Assembly: GCA_910587165.1 (NCBI GenBank)
Contig: CAJUKP010000009.1
Span: forward strand, 34,190 to 98,189
Source of the DNA: an uncultured Duncaniella sp.
Lineage (GTDB): Bacteria > Bacteroidota > Bacteroidia > Bacteroidales > Muribaculaceae
Direction: 5' to 3'
Length of the DNA stretch: 64,000 nucleotides
In this document: one piece after another, positions 26,014-32,819 of the stretch
How the letters are laid out: every line of letters starts with the position of its first letter
Numbering within the stretch: position 1 is the first letter of the stretch
Notes under the pieces: generated by a model
The model's database searches: none
What the model was told of the DNA's origin: nothing
Seen by the model: the letters and a program-made list of their open reading frames with translations, nothing else
Program-made: the position numbers and the translations under genes

Positions 26014-26918
26014 CAGATACAGCCTACAATTTCGTTTATATCGCTGATTCCATGGCGCGAGCAGTAGTCGTCCATATAGTCTATCACCTTCATGGTAACG
26101 GCAGGGTCAATGAAATTGGCTGTGCCGATCTCGATGGCCCGCGCGCCTGCAAGCATGAACTCCACGGCATCCCGTCCGTTCATGATTCCGCCCAGACCTA
26201 TCACCGGGATCTTCACCGCCTTGGCTGTCTGCCACACCATCCTGACGGCCACCGGACGCACGGCGGGACCCGACAGTCCGCCTGTGATGGTGGAGAGATG
26301 CGGACGCCGGCGCTCGACGTCGATGCTCATGCCCATCAGGGTGTTGATGAGCGACACCGAATCGGCACCCTCAGCCTCCACGGCCTTGGCGATATCGGCT
26401 ATCGAGGTGACATTGGGCGAGAGTTTCACGATGAGGGTTTTGGGATAGACGGCACGGATGGCCTTGGTGACCTCGGCGGCTCCGGCGGTGGTGGTACCGA
26501 AAGCCATTCCACCCTCCTTGACGTTGGGACAGGATATGTTGACCTCGATGGCGTTGATGCCGTCGAGCGGAGCCAGACGCCGGGCGGTCTCGACATAATC
26601 CTCCACCCTGGCACCCGACACATTGACGATCAGTTCCGACTCATAATGACGGATGCGGGGATAGATGTTCTCGATGAAATAGTCAACCCCCTTGTTCTGA
26701 AGCCCGACGGCATTGAGCATTCCCGACGGAGTCTCCACCATACGGGGATAGGGGTTTCCCTCGCGATGGTTGAGGGTCGTTCCTTTGATTATATAGCCAC
26801 CCAGGCGGTTGAGGTCGATGAAGGGTGCGAACTCCTCGCCGTAGCCGAATGTGCCGGAGGCTGTGAGGACAGGATTTTTAAGCTCCAGTCCACCTATTTT
26901 CACTGCAAGCTGTGCCAT
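26013..26918 (-). CDS. pyrD: Dihydroorotate dehydrogenase, catalytic subunit (class 1B)
   Basis: Oxidises dihydroorotate to orotate with NAD via the PyrK partner. The 301-residue protein has LKNPVLTASGTFGYG, IKGTTLNHREGNPYPRMVETPSGMLNAVGLQNKG, the catalytic-cysteine loop VNISCPNVKEGGMAFG, the Lys in LIVKLSPN, and the FMN phosphate loops GGLSGPAVRPVAVRM and GLGGIMNGRDAVEFMLAGA. Cys rather than Ser at the base position is the class 1 mark, and the adjacent PyrK gene shows subclass 1B. Spacing to pyrK is three bases. Confidence 0.95.
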   Translation of the reverse strand: MAQLAVKIGGLELKNPVLTASGTFGYGEEFAPFIDLNRLGGYIIKGTTLNHREGNPYPRMVETPSGMLNAVGLQNKGVDYFIENIYPRIRHYESELIVNVSGARVEDYVETARRLAPLDGINAIEVNISCPNVKEGGMAFGTTTAGAAEVTKAIRAVYPKTLIVKLSPNVTSIADIAKAVEAEGADSVSLINTLMGMSIDVERRRPHLSTITGGLSGPAVRPVAVRMVWQTAKAVKIPVIGLGGIMNGRDAVEFMLAGARAIEIGTANFIDPAVTMKVIDYMDDYCSRHGISDINEIVGCI

Positions 26919-26921
26919 AGA

Positions 26922-27695
26922 TCACCAGTTAAGCATTTCTATATTGAACACGGGGCCTTCGGTGCAGACACACACATTCCCCTTCACGGTATTTTCAACG
27001 CAGCAGAGGCAGGCTCCGAGGCCGCAGGCCATCATGTTCTCGAGCGACACCTCACATCTCACCCCTTTCCCGCGGGCAATGGCGGCCACGGCCTTCATCA
27101 TGGGCGACGGGCCACAGCAGTAGATCATGTCGACATGGCCCGAGAGCGCGGAATTGACAGTCACGAATCCTTTCTCGCCCGCCGAGCCATCCTCGGTCGA
27201 GAGATGCACCTTGCCGACTTTCCCGAACTCGGCCACCTGCAACAGATCGCCCGCCGAGCGTGCCCCGAGCAGAAACTCGGGTTCATGTCCGGCACTTTTG
27301 AGCACCTTGCCCAGATAGAGCAGCGGAGCCACGCCCACACCGCCTCCGATAAGGAGCAGACGCTGCCCAGGGGCCACACCGGCAGTGGTGAACCCGTTGC
27401 CGAGAGGAAGCAGAACATTCACTCTCTCCCCCTCTTTCATCGCGATGAGCGCCTCAGTGCCCTTTCCGGCCTTGCGCACAAGGAGATCCAGGGTATTGGC
27501 TTCATAATCTACATCGTTGACTGAGATCGGACGACGGAGAAACACTCCGGGAGTGCCCACTTCGACCTGTACAAACTGGCCCGGGAGAATATTGGCGGGG
27601 AGCTCCGATGAATCCGACGGACGGAGACGCAGACGCGAATACATATCATTGTAGCGCAGCGTCTCGATGATTGTAAAATCCTTGACTTGTTTCAT
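26922..27695 (-). CDS. pyrK: Dihydroorotate dehydrogenase electron-transfer subunit
   Basis: The iron-sulfur flavoprotein that passes electrons from PyrD to NAD. A ferredoxin-reductase-type FAD domain comes first (FVQVEVGTPGVFLRRPISVND), then the NAD domain (LLLIGGGVGVAPLLYLGKVL, MIYCCGPSPMM) and the C-terminal 2Fe-2S cysteines in ACGLGACLCCV and GNVCVCTEGPVF. ATG at 27695 (MKQVKDFTII) is chosen because it matches family starts; the frame is open to 27743 but that crosses the promoter box. It is the first gene of the pyr-mutS run. Confidence 0.93.
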   Translation of the reverse strand: MKQVKDFTIIETLRYNDMYSRLRLRPSDSSELPANILPGQFVQVEVGTPGVFLRRPISVNDVDYEANTLDLLVRKAGKGTEALIAMKEGERVNVLLPLGNGFTTAGVAPGQRLLLIGGGVGVAPLLYLGKVLKSAGHEPEFLLGARSAGDLLQVAEFGKVGKVHLSTEDGSAGEKGFVTVNSALSGHVDMIYCCGPSPMMKAVAAIARGKGVRCEVSLENMMACGLGACLCCVENTVKGNVCVCTEGPVFNIEMLNW

Positions 27696-27718
27696 GTGTT
27701 GATTTCGGTTCGACTCTA

Positions 27719-27751
27719 CAAAGATAGCACATTTCACAGTCATTCACCAAA
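27719..27751 (-). promoter_or_regulatory. Promoter of Bacteroides type before pyrK
   Basis: On the minus strand TTTG (27748-27751), 21 bases, then TATCTTTG (27719-27726), matching TTTG/TAnnTTTG. The start of transcription should fall near 27712, about 17 bases before the pyrK ATG. It probably drives pyrK-pyrD and, by close spacing, the genes down to mutS. Confidence 0.7.
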
Positions 27752-27798
27752 TTTTTTTGACAGCGTTTGCGGCAACCGACGCTCCTTTCCGCATATAA

Positions 27799-29031
27799 TC
27801 AGTCTATTTTCCGGCCTGTCTTGTCGATATAATACCAACCGTCACTCTCCCAGTAACTATGTTCCGCATCATATCGCCTGTTTTCTCCGGTATCAGCCAC
27901 TTTCGCTTTGCCATTCTCAAAAGGAAACGCACACTTGAACCGTGGAGCGATGACAGTGTTTCCCTTCTCATCGGCATATCCGATGCGGCCCTGTTCATCA
28001 ACTATGCGTGACAGCCCCTCCACCACATAATCATCGCCATTGTCAAAATGGAAAGCCGGATACCGCCGGCTATGTCTTTCATCATATTCCGCCTTATTGA
28101 ATTTTATGGGAATCGCCATGCGGCAATCGACCGGATCAAGGTCAAATGTGCCGGGGGTAAATCGCGGAAACCCTGAAACCAACCTCAGAGCTTCGGTATC
28201 AAGAGCCGGATCTTTACCTCTCAAGATTCTAACCGAATCCACCTCGCCTGTTTTCCGGACAAGGAATGTAAGAATAACCCGCCCCTGTATATTTTCATCA
28301 TAAGCCTTCCGCGGGTATTTCATATTATCGGAAATATATGAGAGCATAGCTATATCTCCACCGGGAAAATGCGGTGCGGTCTCATGATTCACAAACAGCC
28401 GTTCCTCAACCTCTACCGGAACTCTCTGATCTTCAACACCGACATTCTCCGCCACTTTAAACCGCAATAACGGATGATCAAAAACCTCATCCTTGAAATG
28501 TTGTATCACAGAGTCATTATCACCTTGCAGATATACATCAATTGAACCATCCACATTTCCCATTGTCATAAATTTACCGGAAAATTTACGTTGGATGGCA
28601 TCAAACAGAAGGCTGTCAACCCGCAACTGCTCTTTCTTTGAACAAAGTCCAATTCCAAGATCGAAGTCGGGGCCTTGCAGCATCTCCTCGAGCATCGGTC
28701 TCATCTTCAAGGTATCTCCAACTATGTTTATTGATAATCTTCCCTTATCGTTAAAATAGCAATCGCAATACCAGTCGGGCAGATCCATATTGTGGACATC
28801 AATTCCTACGCAGGTCGAGTCCGCACCAAACAGATAGGACAACCTTTCGTAGTAGGTCCATGCCGGTTCCTGCACCGCACCTTCTTCATCAGATGCGATG
28901 CCTTCCCCCTCCTGCCGTTGCCCGGAATATTCCGTGCCACCGGTTGACACAACGCTCTTATATGATCTTGAACAACCACTGAGCAACAAAACGGCAAAAG
29001 CCACTGACATAAGGGATCTTGATATTTTCAT
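27799..29031 (-). CDS. Lipoprotein with TonB C-terminal domain and WG repeats
   Basis: A 410-residue predicted lipoprotein: signal peptide with lipobox LLSGC (Cys20). Residues about 30-210 have no recognised domain. About 215-315 is a TonB C-terminal fold (SYISDNMKYPRKAYDENIQGRVILTFLVRKTGEVDSVRILRG). The C-terminal 80 residues contain WG-type repeats (IVDEQGRIGYADEKGNTVIAPRFKCAFPFENGKAKVA; GWYYIDKTGRKID). A lipid anchor instead of a transmembrane helix is unlike classical TonB, so it may be a periplasmic adaptor rather than an energy transducer. It follows the toxin-antitoxin pair after a 24-base gap. Confidence 0.7.
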   Translation of the reverse strand: MKISRSLMSVAFAVLLLSGCSRSYKSVVSTGGTEYSGQRQEGEGIASDEEGAVQEPAWTYYERLSYLFGADSTCVGIDVHNMDLPDWYCDCYFNDKGRLSINIVGDTLKMRPMLEEMLQGPDFDLGIGLCSKKEQLRVDSLLFDAIQRKFSGKFMTMGNVDGSIDVYLQGDNDSVIQHFKDEVFDHPLLRFKVAENVGVEDQRVPVEVEERLFVNHETAPHFPGGDIAMLSYISDNMKYPRKAYDENIQGRVILTFLVRKTGEVDSVRILRGKDPALDTEALRLVSGFPRFTPGTFDLDPVDCRMAIPIKFNKAEYDERHSRRYPAFHFDNGDDYVVEGLSRIVDEQGRIGYADEKGNTVIAPRFKCAFPFENGKAKVADTGENRRYDAEHSYWESDGWYYIDKTGRKID

Positions 29032-29055
29032 TGCGGAGATTTTTTATTCCATTCT

Positions 29056-29376
29056 TTACCAGAGAGCGACTTTCATTCCTCCGGCTGACAGTTCGGCAGG
29101 AATACCAAGAGCTTTGAAAGCTCGAGCGATGGTACTGAATGTCAAGTTGCGGCCGCTCTCGATCTTTGATACTTGCGCACGCTGCACGCCCATCCTTGCA
29201 CCCAATTCCTCTTGCGTGAGGTCTTGTTTCAGACGTGCCAGTCTGATAGCCTCGCCAATATGGTAGGCGTGGATTTCTTCTTGAAGCGATTCTTCATAAG
29301 CATCACGCCGTGATGTGCCGATTTTGCCGATATATTTGTCTTCAAGTTCTTCGAGTGTTGCGTATTTCATTGCCAT
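29056..29376 (-). CDS. HigA-type antitoxin, XRE family
   Basis: A 106-residue protein with a C-terminal helix-turn-helix (AIRLARLKQDLTQEELGARMGVQRAQVSKIESG, about residues 42-75), as in antitoxins that follow a RelE-fold toxin. The N-terminal part has a linker of charged residues. It lies four bases after the toxin gene, the toxin-first order typical of HigBA. It probably neutralises the toxin and represses their common promoter; the palindrome at 29762-29778 is a candidate operator. Confidence 0.85.
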   Translation of the reverse strand: MAMKYATLEELEDKYIGKIGTSRRDAYEESLQEEIHAYHIGEAIRLARLKQDLTQEELGARMGVQRAQVSKIESGRNLTFSTIARAFKALGIPAELSAGGMKVALW

Positions 29377-29380
29377 ATCT

Positions 29381-29725
29381 TTATCTTTTCTTTTCGTTGA
29401 AGTATTCTTTCATAATAGCTTTTGCGTGGTCTTTCTCATTTTTTGGCGTTTTCTGTTGCTTCTTCTTGAAGCCATGTGTGGCGACAACAAGCGTCTCGCC
29501 ATCTTTATCCCAGAAAGCCAACAGACGATAGGCTATTCCCATCCACTCAGTTCTGAACTCCCAGATGGGAGTATTCTCAAGTTTCTTGAATAGCCTGATA
29601 TCCTTAACTCCACCACGAACCTTTCGGATGTTGTAGAGGACTTTTTCTCTGACATTATCGGGCAACGAGTCAAGAAACTCAATAGCCTCGGGCAACATTA
29701 TCAACCGAAAGATTTGTTTGTCCAT
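29381..29725 (-). CDS. RelE/HigB-type toxin (phage Gp49-like)
   Basis: A 114-residue basic protein of the RelE superfamily, expected to cut mRNA on the ribosome. Visible are the helical start EAIEFLDSLPDNVREKVLYNIRKV, the strand segment FKKLENTPIWEFRTEWMGIAYRLLAFWDKDGETLVVATHGFKKK, and a lysine-rich tail. The WEFR and HGFKKK segments match the Gp49-like group. It is first in the two-gene unit; neither gene shows a frame disruption. Confidence 0.83.
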   Translation of the reverse strand: MDKQIFRLIMLPEAIEFLDSLPDNVREKVLYNIRKVRGGVKDIRLFKKLENTPIWEFRTEWMGIAYRLLAFWDKDGETLVVATHGFKKKQQKTPKNEKDHAKAIMKEYFNEKKR

Positions 29726-29745
29726 ATCGTTTTAGAATTACACAG

Positions 29746-29778
29746 CAAAGTTAACAATTCTGTTCCAAATATGGAAAC
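29746..29778 (-). promoter_or_regulatory. Promoter box and candidate operator of the toxin-antitoxin unit
   Basis: On the minus strand TAACTTTG (29746-29753) matches the TAnnTTTG box. Just upstream is the imperfect palindrome GTTTCCATATTTGGAAC (29762-29778), placed between the two promoter elements where an autoregulatory antitoxin could bind. A good -33 TTTG is not visible at the usual spacing. The promoter call is moderate and the operator call is inference. Confidence 0.45.
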
Positions 29779-29884
29779 AATCTGAAAAATTAATTTGTTC
29801 AGAGAAATAATCTTGATATAAACGACAGCAAATTTATTTCAATGCATACGGCATTATCGCACCTTTTCGCCTGTTTTCTGCCAT

Positions 29885-29892
29885 TAACTTTG
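29885..29892 (+). promoter_or_regulatory. TAnnTTTG promoter box before a small unknown gene
   Basis: TAACTTTG lies 17 bases before the ATG at 29910. No exact TTTG is found 19-21 bases upstream, only T-rich sequence, so it rests on the -7 element alone. Confidence 0.45.
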
Positions 29893-29909
29893 CAGAAAAA
29901 AACAGTGCC

Positions 29910-30365
29910 ATGAAGAATCTATCAGTTTCACGCAAGGTCTATGCCGACATCACATCCCGTATAAGTTCCGCTCTATCCCATTCAGCCGCTTCGGCCTCCG
30001 AGGCCATCCGTCTCGTGGATACATATATTGCCGGTGGTGACGCGGTGAGCGACGACGCCACGGCCATGCTTGCATTCAATATGATAAAACCGGAACTTGA
30101 CCGCGCGATGGTCAGGTCGCAACGCGCCCGCGAGAGAGCCAGAGCCCGCAAGGCTGCCAAAGAGGCCGGGACTCCGGATCAGCCCTCGGCTCCGGCTGAG
30201 ACGCGGATGGATGTTGCCGTGCCGGAGGTGCGTCTGAGCCGCAGAGACCGCCGTGCGCTCCAACGTGCGGCCCGCCCCAGAAAGAAAAACCTGCCGCTAC
30301 GAAAAAATTCCTTAAATTTGCAGCATGAAAGAGATCGGACCCATCATACGCCGGGCAACGCCTGA
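29910..30365 (+). CDS. Small basic protein of unknown function
   Basis: A 151-residue protein I do not recognise. The first 75 residues are helical and balanced (VYADITSRISSALSHSAASASEAIRLVDTYIAGGDAVSDDATAMLAFNMIKPELDRAM). From residue 70 it is very basic, with runs such as RSQRARERARARKAAKEAG and RLSRRDRRALQRAARPRKK, which suggests nucleic-acid binding. The last 14 residues overlap the next gene in another frame and could be an accidental extension. It has a promoter box 17 bases upstream. Confidence 0.55.
   Translation: MKNLSVSRKVYADITSRISSALSHSAASASEAIRLVDTYIAGGDAVSDDATAMLAFNMIKPELDRAMVRSQRARERARARKAAKEAGTPDQPSAPAETRMDVAVPEVRLSRRDRRALQRAARPRKKNLPLRKNSLNLQHERDRTHHTPGNA
30313..30320 (+). 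promoter_or_regulatory. TAnnTTTG box four bases before a GNAT start
   Basis: TAAATTTG ends four bases before the ATG at 30325. If it works as a -7 element, the transcript would begin at or next to the start codon, giving a leaderless mRNA. No exact -33 TTTG precedes it. It lies within the coding end of the upstream gene. Confidence 0.4.
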
Positions 30366-30828
30366 CGATGCCTCCGGCATCGCGGCTATCTATTCGCGCT
30401 ATGTCAGCGAAACCACGGTATCATTCGAGCTGATACCGCCGTCGGTCAGCGAGATGCGCCGGCGCATCATTGACATTTCATCATGCCACCCCTATCTTGT
30501 AGCCCTCACGCCGGACGGTAACGTCGTGGGCTACTGCTATGCACATCCGTGGAAAGAACGTCCCGCTTACGCCCGGACATGGGAGACCACTATATATCTT
30601 GATATGGATTCAACCGGGAGAGGTCTCGGCAGAGAACTTATGTCGCGCCTCATCACACAATGCCGTCAGCTCGGTTGCCACGCACTGATCGCGTGTATAA
30701 CGGCCGAAAACACAGGCAGCATCGCATTCCACACGTCCATAGGTTTCGCCAAAGTCTCACATTTCCCTCAGGTGGGACATAAATTCGGCCGCTACCTCGA
30801 CGTGATAGATATGGAGATGATTCTTTGA
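30325..30828 (+). CDS. GNAT N-acetyltransferase, phosphinothricin/YncA type
   Basis: A 167-residue acetyltransferase. The start IIRRATPDDASGIAAIYSRYVSETTVSFE and the core WETTIYLDMDSTGRGLGRELMSRLITQCRQLG (acetyl-CoA motif) with NTGSIAFHTSIGFAKVSHFPQVGHKFGRYLDVIDME match the PAT/YncA group, which acetylates small amino compounds such as methionine sulfoximine or phosphinothricin. It overlaps the preceding unknown gene by 41 bases. The true substrate is unknown. Confidence 0.88.
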   Translation: MKEIGPIIRRATPDDASGIAAIYSRYVSETTVSFELIPPSVSEMRRRIIDISSCHPYLVALTPDGNVVGYCYAHPWKERPAYARTWETTIYLDMDSTGRGLGRELMSRLITQCRQLGCHALIACITAENTGSIAFHTSIGFAKVSHFPQVGHKFGRYLDVIDMEMIL

Positions 30829-30859
30829 GCCGGTTATCTAAATAATACATCATACCGAA

Positions 30860-30893
30860 GGGTACATAAGAAAATAAGGACAGAAGAAACAGA
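30860..30893 (+). repeat. Solo copy of one arm of the 39308-39403 inverted repeat
   Basis: The bases from the GGTACATAAG at 30861 through AAAATAAGGA and CAGAAGAAAC to 30893 match the left arm at 39311-39343 with a single difference (ATAAG against ATGAG). No matching right arm is found on either side, so it cannot fold into the long hairpin seen there. It lies 32 bases after the GNAT gene. Confidence 0.75.
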
Positions 30894-30967
30894 AAGAAAT
30901 TTTTTGTATCAAAATCACCTGAATAAATGCTCTTACATCTTACAAAGGAATAAGAGTCTATCATTAA

Positions 30968-30999
30968 TTTGTTATATCATTTGATATTTTGTAAATTTG
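30968..30999 (+). promoter_or_regulatory. Promoter of Bacteroides type before the acetyltransferase-like gene
   Basis: TTTG (30968-30971), 20 bases, TAAATTTG (30992-30999): full consensus. Transcription should start near 31006, 25 bases before the ATG at 31031. The intact promoter suggests the frameshifted gene behind it is, or recently was, expressed. Confidence 0.7.
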
Positions 31000-31030
31000 C
31001 ACAATATATGACTTTTCAATTCATCATCTT

Positions 31031-31581
31031 ATGATCGAATCAAAAAAAGATCTTGATTTCTTCCTCAAAAAGGACCGAGAAGCCATGGGAATTAGCAAAA
31101 AATGGCCTTCACCCTATGGCGATCACGTTTTCAAATTCATCGTATCTCTCAGATATACAGAGTATTGTACCAATACAAACTGGGGGGGTACTTTATGCGT
31201 AAGCTTTGGAAACTGATATACAACCATTACAGTATAAAACTTGGCTTTTCAATACCTCCAAACGTTTTTGGCCCGGGACTACGCATAAATCACTATGGTC
31301 TCATTGTCGTGAATCCGGAAGCAAGGATCGGGGCGTTCTGTGACATCCATCAAGGTGTAAATATTGGTCAAAATATTGAGCCGGGCAGTGTACCTGAAAT
31401 AGGATCTAACGTTTGGATTGGCCCCGGGGCCAAACTTTTTGGCAAAATTAAAATTGCTGATGGGATTGTCATTGGAGCAAACTCTGTCGTTAACAGATCA
31501 TTTCTCGAACCCAACATAACTATTGCGGGTATTCCAGCAAAAAAAGTTAAGAATACGGGTGACCCATATCACAGGGAATGA
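31031..31581 (+). pseudogene. Serine O-acetyltransferase-like hexapeptide protein, frameshifted at a G7 tract
   Basis: The first 52 codons (MIESKKDLDFFLKKDREAMG to CTNTNWGG) and the rest (YFMRKLWKLIYNHYSIKLGF, IPPNVFGPGLRINHYGLIVV, left-handed beta-helix repeats, PAKKVKNTGDPYHRE) lie in two frames that meet at seven G residues, 31182-31188. With eight G the gene would read straight through as a 183-residue CysE/WcaB-like acetyltransferase with correct start, His in NHYG and normal length. The gene has its own promoter and no neighbours of its pathway. Either the tract is a phase-variable switch in the off state, or the gene is broken, or one G is missing from the assembly. Its acceptor may be a surface sugar or serine. 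Confidence 0.8.
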
Positions 31582-31590
31582 CATTATGCG

Positions 31591-31827
31591 GGACGTCCGG
31601 CAGGACGTCGGTTATGTAGTAGCCGGGCACACCGGGCGGAGCGAAGGTGTGCCCGGTGTAGAGCGCGAGATAGAATAGCGTCCGGCAGGACGCTGGTTAT
31701 CATGACGATAGATAATTACCGATAACCGGCGTCCTGAACGGACGCCATGCCATGTGGATTCGGTGATGCCGTGCACATCAGGTTGATGTACACGGTTACT
31801 ATAAATCGGTGTCCTGAACGGACACCC
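31591..31827 (+). repeat. Cluster of REP-like palindromic repeats
   Basis: Four related units: GGACGTCCGGCAGGACGTCGGTTAT at 31591-31615 (given here as position, key core CCGGCAGGACG), GCGTCCGGCAGGACGC at 31678-31693 followed by TGGTTAT, and two in opposite orientation, ATAACCGGCGTCCTGAACGG at 31722-31741 and TCGGTGTCCTGAACGGACAC at 31806-31825. Between them are perfect stems CCGGGCACACC/GGTGTGCCCGG (31623-31633 and 31646-31656) and an imperfect one at 31771-31793. The layout resembles bacterial interspersed mosaic elements. Short frames across it, such as one on the minus strand, are not convincing genes. The rest of 31828-32040 holds nothing I can name. Confidence 0.75.
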
Positions 31828-32040
31828 ATCGGATATCATAAGCTTGATCAATCCGGCTAAAAAACATTTTGTTCATATCACATAACAAATCTGTCATATT
31901 GCTCTAAGCTAATGCGGAACGCGTTATAGGAACTTACGTCCACCTGTATCCTTTTCCTGTCCGCTGACCCTTTATATAAGCCAAAACCGCCAACCATTAA
32001 CAGGCCGACGGTTTCTCAACAAAAAAATGAACGAACAATG

Positions 32041-32112
32041 TACCTCGGAGGGGAATCGAACCCCTATCTGAAAATTAGGAATTTCCCATTCTATCCGTTG
32101 AACTACCAAGGC
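32041..32112 (-). tRNA. tRNA-Arg (anticodon CCT)
   Basis: The minus strand folds as a full cloverleaf: acceptor GCCTTGG with CCGAGGT and discriminator A, D stem GTTC/GAAT, anticodon stem GGAAA/TTTTC with loop TTCCTAA (anticodon CCT, reading AGG), T stem AGGGG/CCCCT with loop TTCGATT. It is 72 nt without an encoded CCA. It lies between the repeat cluster and the DUF4293 gene. No direct repeat of its 3' end, as an integrated element would leave, was seen in the window. Confidence 0.95.
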
Positions 32113-32190
32113 AAAGTTTCTTTCGGTGTGCAAAAGTAGTCAAAATTTCCAACCCCTGCAATATCCCGATTGAAAAAAAGAGAATTTAGA

Positions 32191-32221
32191 ATCAGAGGCC
32201 GTGCTACAGACGACCTCTGAT
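32191..32221 (-). terminator. Hairpin terminator after the DUF4293 gene
   Basis: On the minus strand ATCAGAGG (32214-32221) pairs with CCTCTGAT (32191-32198) around 15 bases, followed about ten bases later by a run of seven T. It stands 36 bases after the stop of the DUF4293 gene and before the tRNA. Confidence 0.6.
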
Positions 32222-32257
32222 ATTTCTCTATATCCGTAACGGCCGGACGTGGCTGTC

Positions 32258-32692
32258 TCAGCGCAGGCGGTCGTATGATTTGAGCAGTTTGATGTCGTGG
32301 TTGATACCCGAGATAGCGAGGATCTCAAGAAGAGCCGCAACCGGGAGAAGGATGTCCCAGAAAGTGAAGGATGCATCGAGCCCCTCGGCATCGGCCATCT
32401 TGAAGAGGGCGAAACACACCACAGCTATCGTCGAGAGAGTGAGCATGAGAGTGATCATCACCACAGTGCGCTGCAGGCTAAGATTCCTGAACATGAAAAG
32501 CCCTGCCAGCAACAGGATGACAACCGCACCGGAAGGGATGAGCACACCCCATTCGGTCATTGTATAGAGCATCTCCTCGACCGGAGCGCCGGAAGTCATG
32601 TCGATAGCCTTGCCATAAGGAACGATGATGAAGATGGCCATCGCGACAATGGCCAGGAAAATGTAGAGCGATTGTATGCGTTGTATCTGCAT
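32258..32692 (-). CDS. DUF4293-type membrane protein
   Basis: A 144-residue inner-membrane protein with four hydrophobic segments (about residues 8-25, 50-68, 75-95 and 108-128). The start MQIQRIQSLYIFLAIVAM is characteristic of the DUF4293 family, which is almost restricted to Bacteroidetes and has no known function. It is a single-gene unit with its own promoter box and hairpin terminator, divergent from surE. Confidence 0.75.
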   Translation of the reverse strand: MQIQRIQSLYIFLAIVAMAIFIIVPYGKAIDMTSGAPVEEMLYTMTEWGVLIPSGAVVILLLAGLFMFRNLSLQRTVVMITLMLTLSTIAVVCFALFKMADAEGLDASFTFWDILLPVAALLEILAISGINHDIKLLKSYDRLR

Positions 32693-32730
32693 AAGACGGT
32701 TGTTTTGGGGTTTGACTTTGTTTTTTTGTC

Positions 32731-32738
32731 AAAAGTAC
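32731..32738 (-). promoter_or_regulatory. TAnnTTTG box for the DUF4293 gene
   Basis: On the minus strand TACTTTTG lies 38 bases before the start at 32692. No exact TTTG is found 19-21 bases upstream. Together with the box at 32783 it makes the 127-base gap a divergent promoter region. Confidence 0.45.
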
Positions 32739-32782
32739 AAAAAAATTAACAATCCAAGGCATGATTAGTTGCTTATTCTTCG

Positions 32783-32790
32783 TACTTTTG
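32783..32790 (+). promoter_or_regulatory. TAnnTTTG box for surE
   Basis: TACTTTTG, 29 bases before the surE ATG at 32820. The -33 element is weak. It is the same octamer as the divergent box at 32731-32738, so the two promoters may share regulation. Confidence 0.45.
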
Positions 32791-32819
32791 TTGTAAGATT
32801 AGGCAAAACACGAATTAAT

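Noticed and set aside
26052..27524. Long 490-codon plus-strand open frame opposite pyrD and pyrK
   Set aside because: Shadow of two strongly conserved genes in GC-rich DNA; His/Gly/Arg-rich composition without domains.
31612..31851. 79-codon minus-strand frame in the palindromic repeat cluster
   Set aside because: Its residues are the translation of the repeat units themselves; no start context or conserved domain visible.
31582..32112. Integrated element or attachment site at tRNA-Arg
   Set aside because: No integrase gene and no direct repeat of the tRNA 3' end found in the window.
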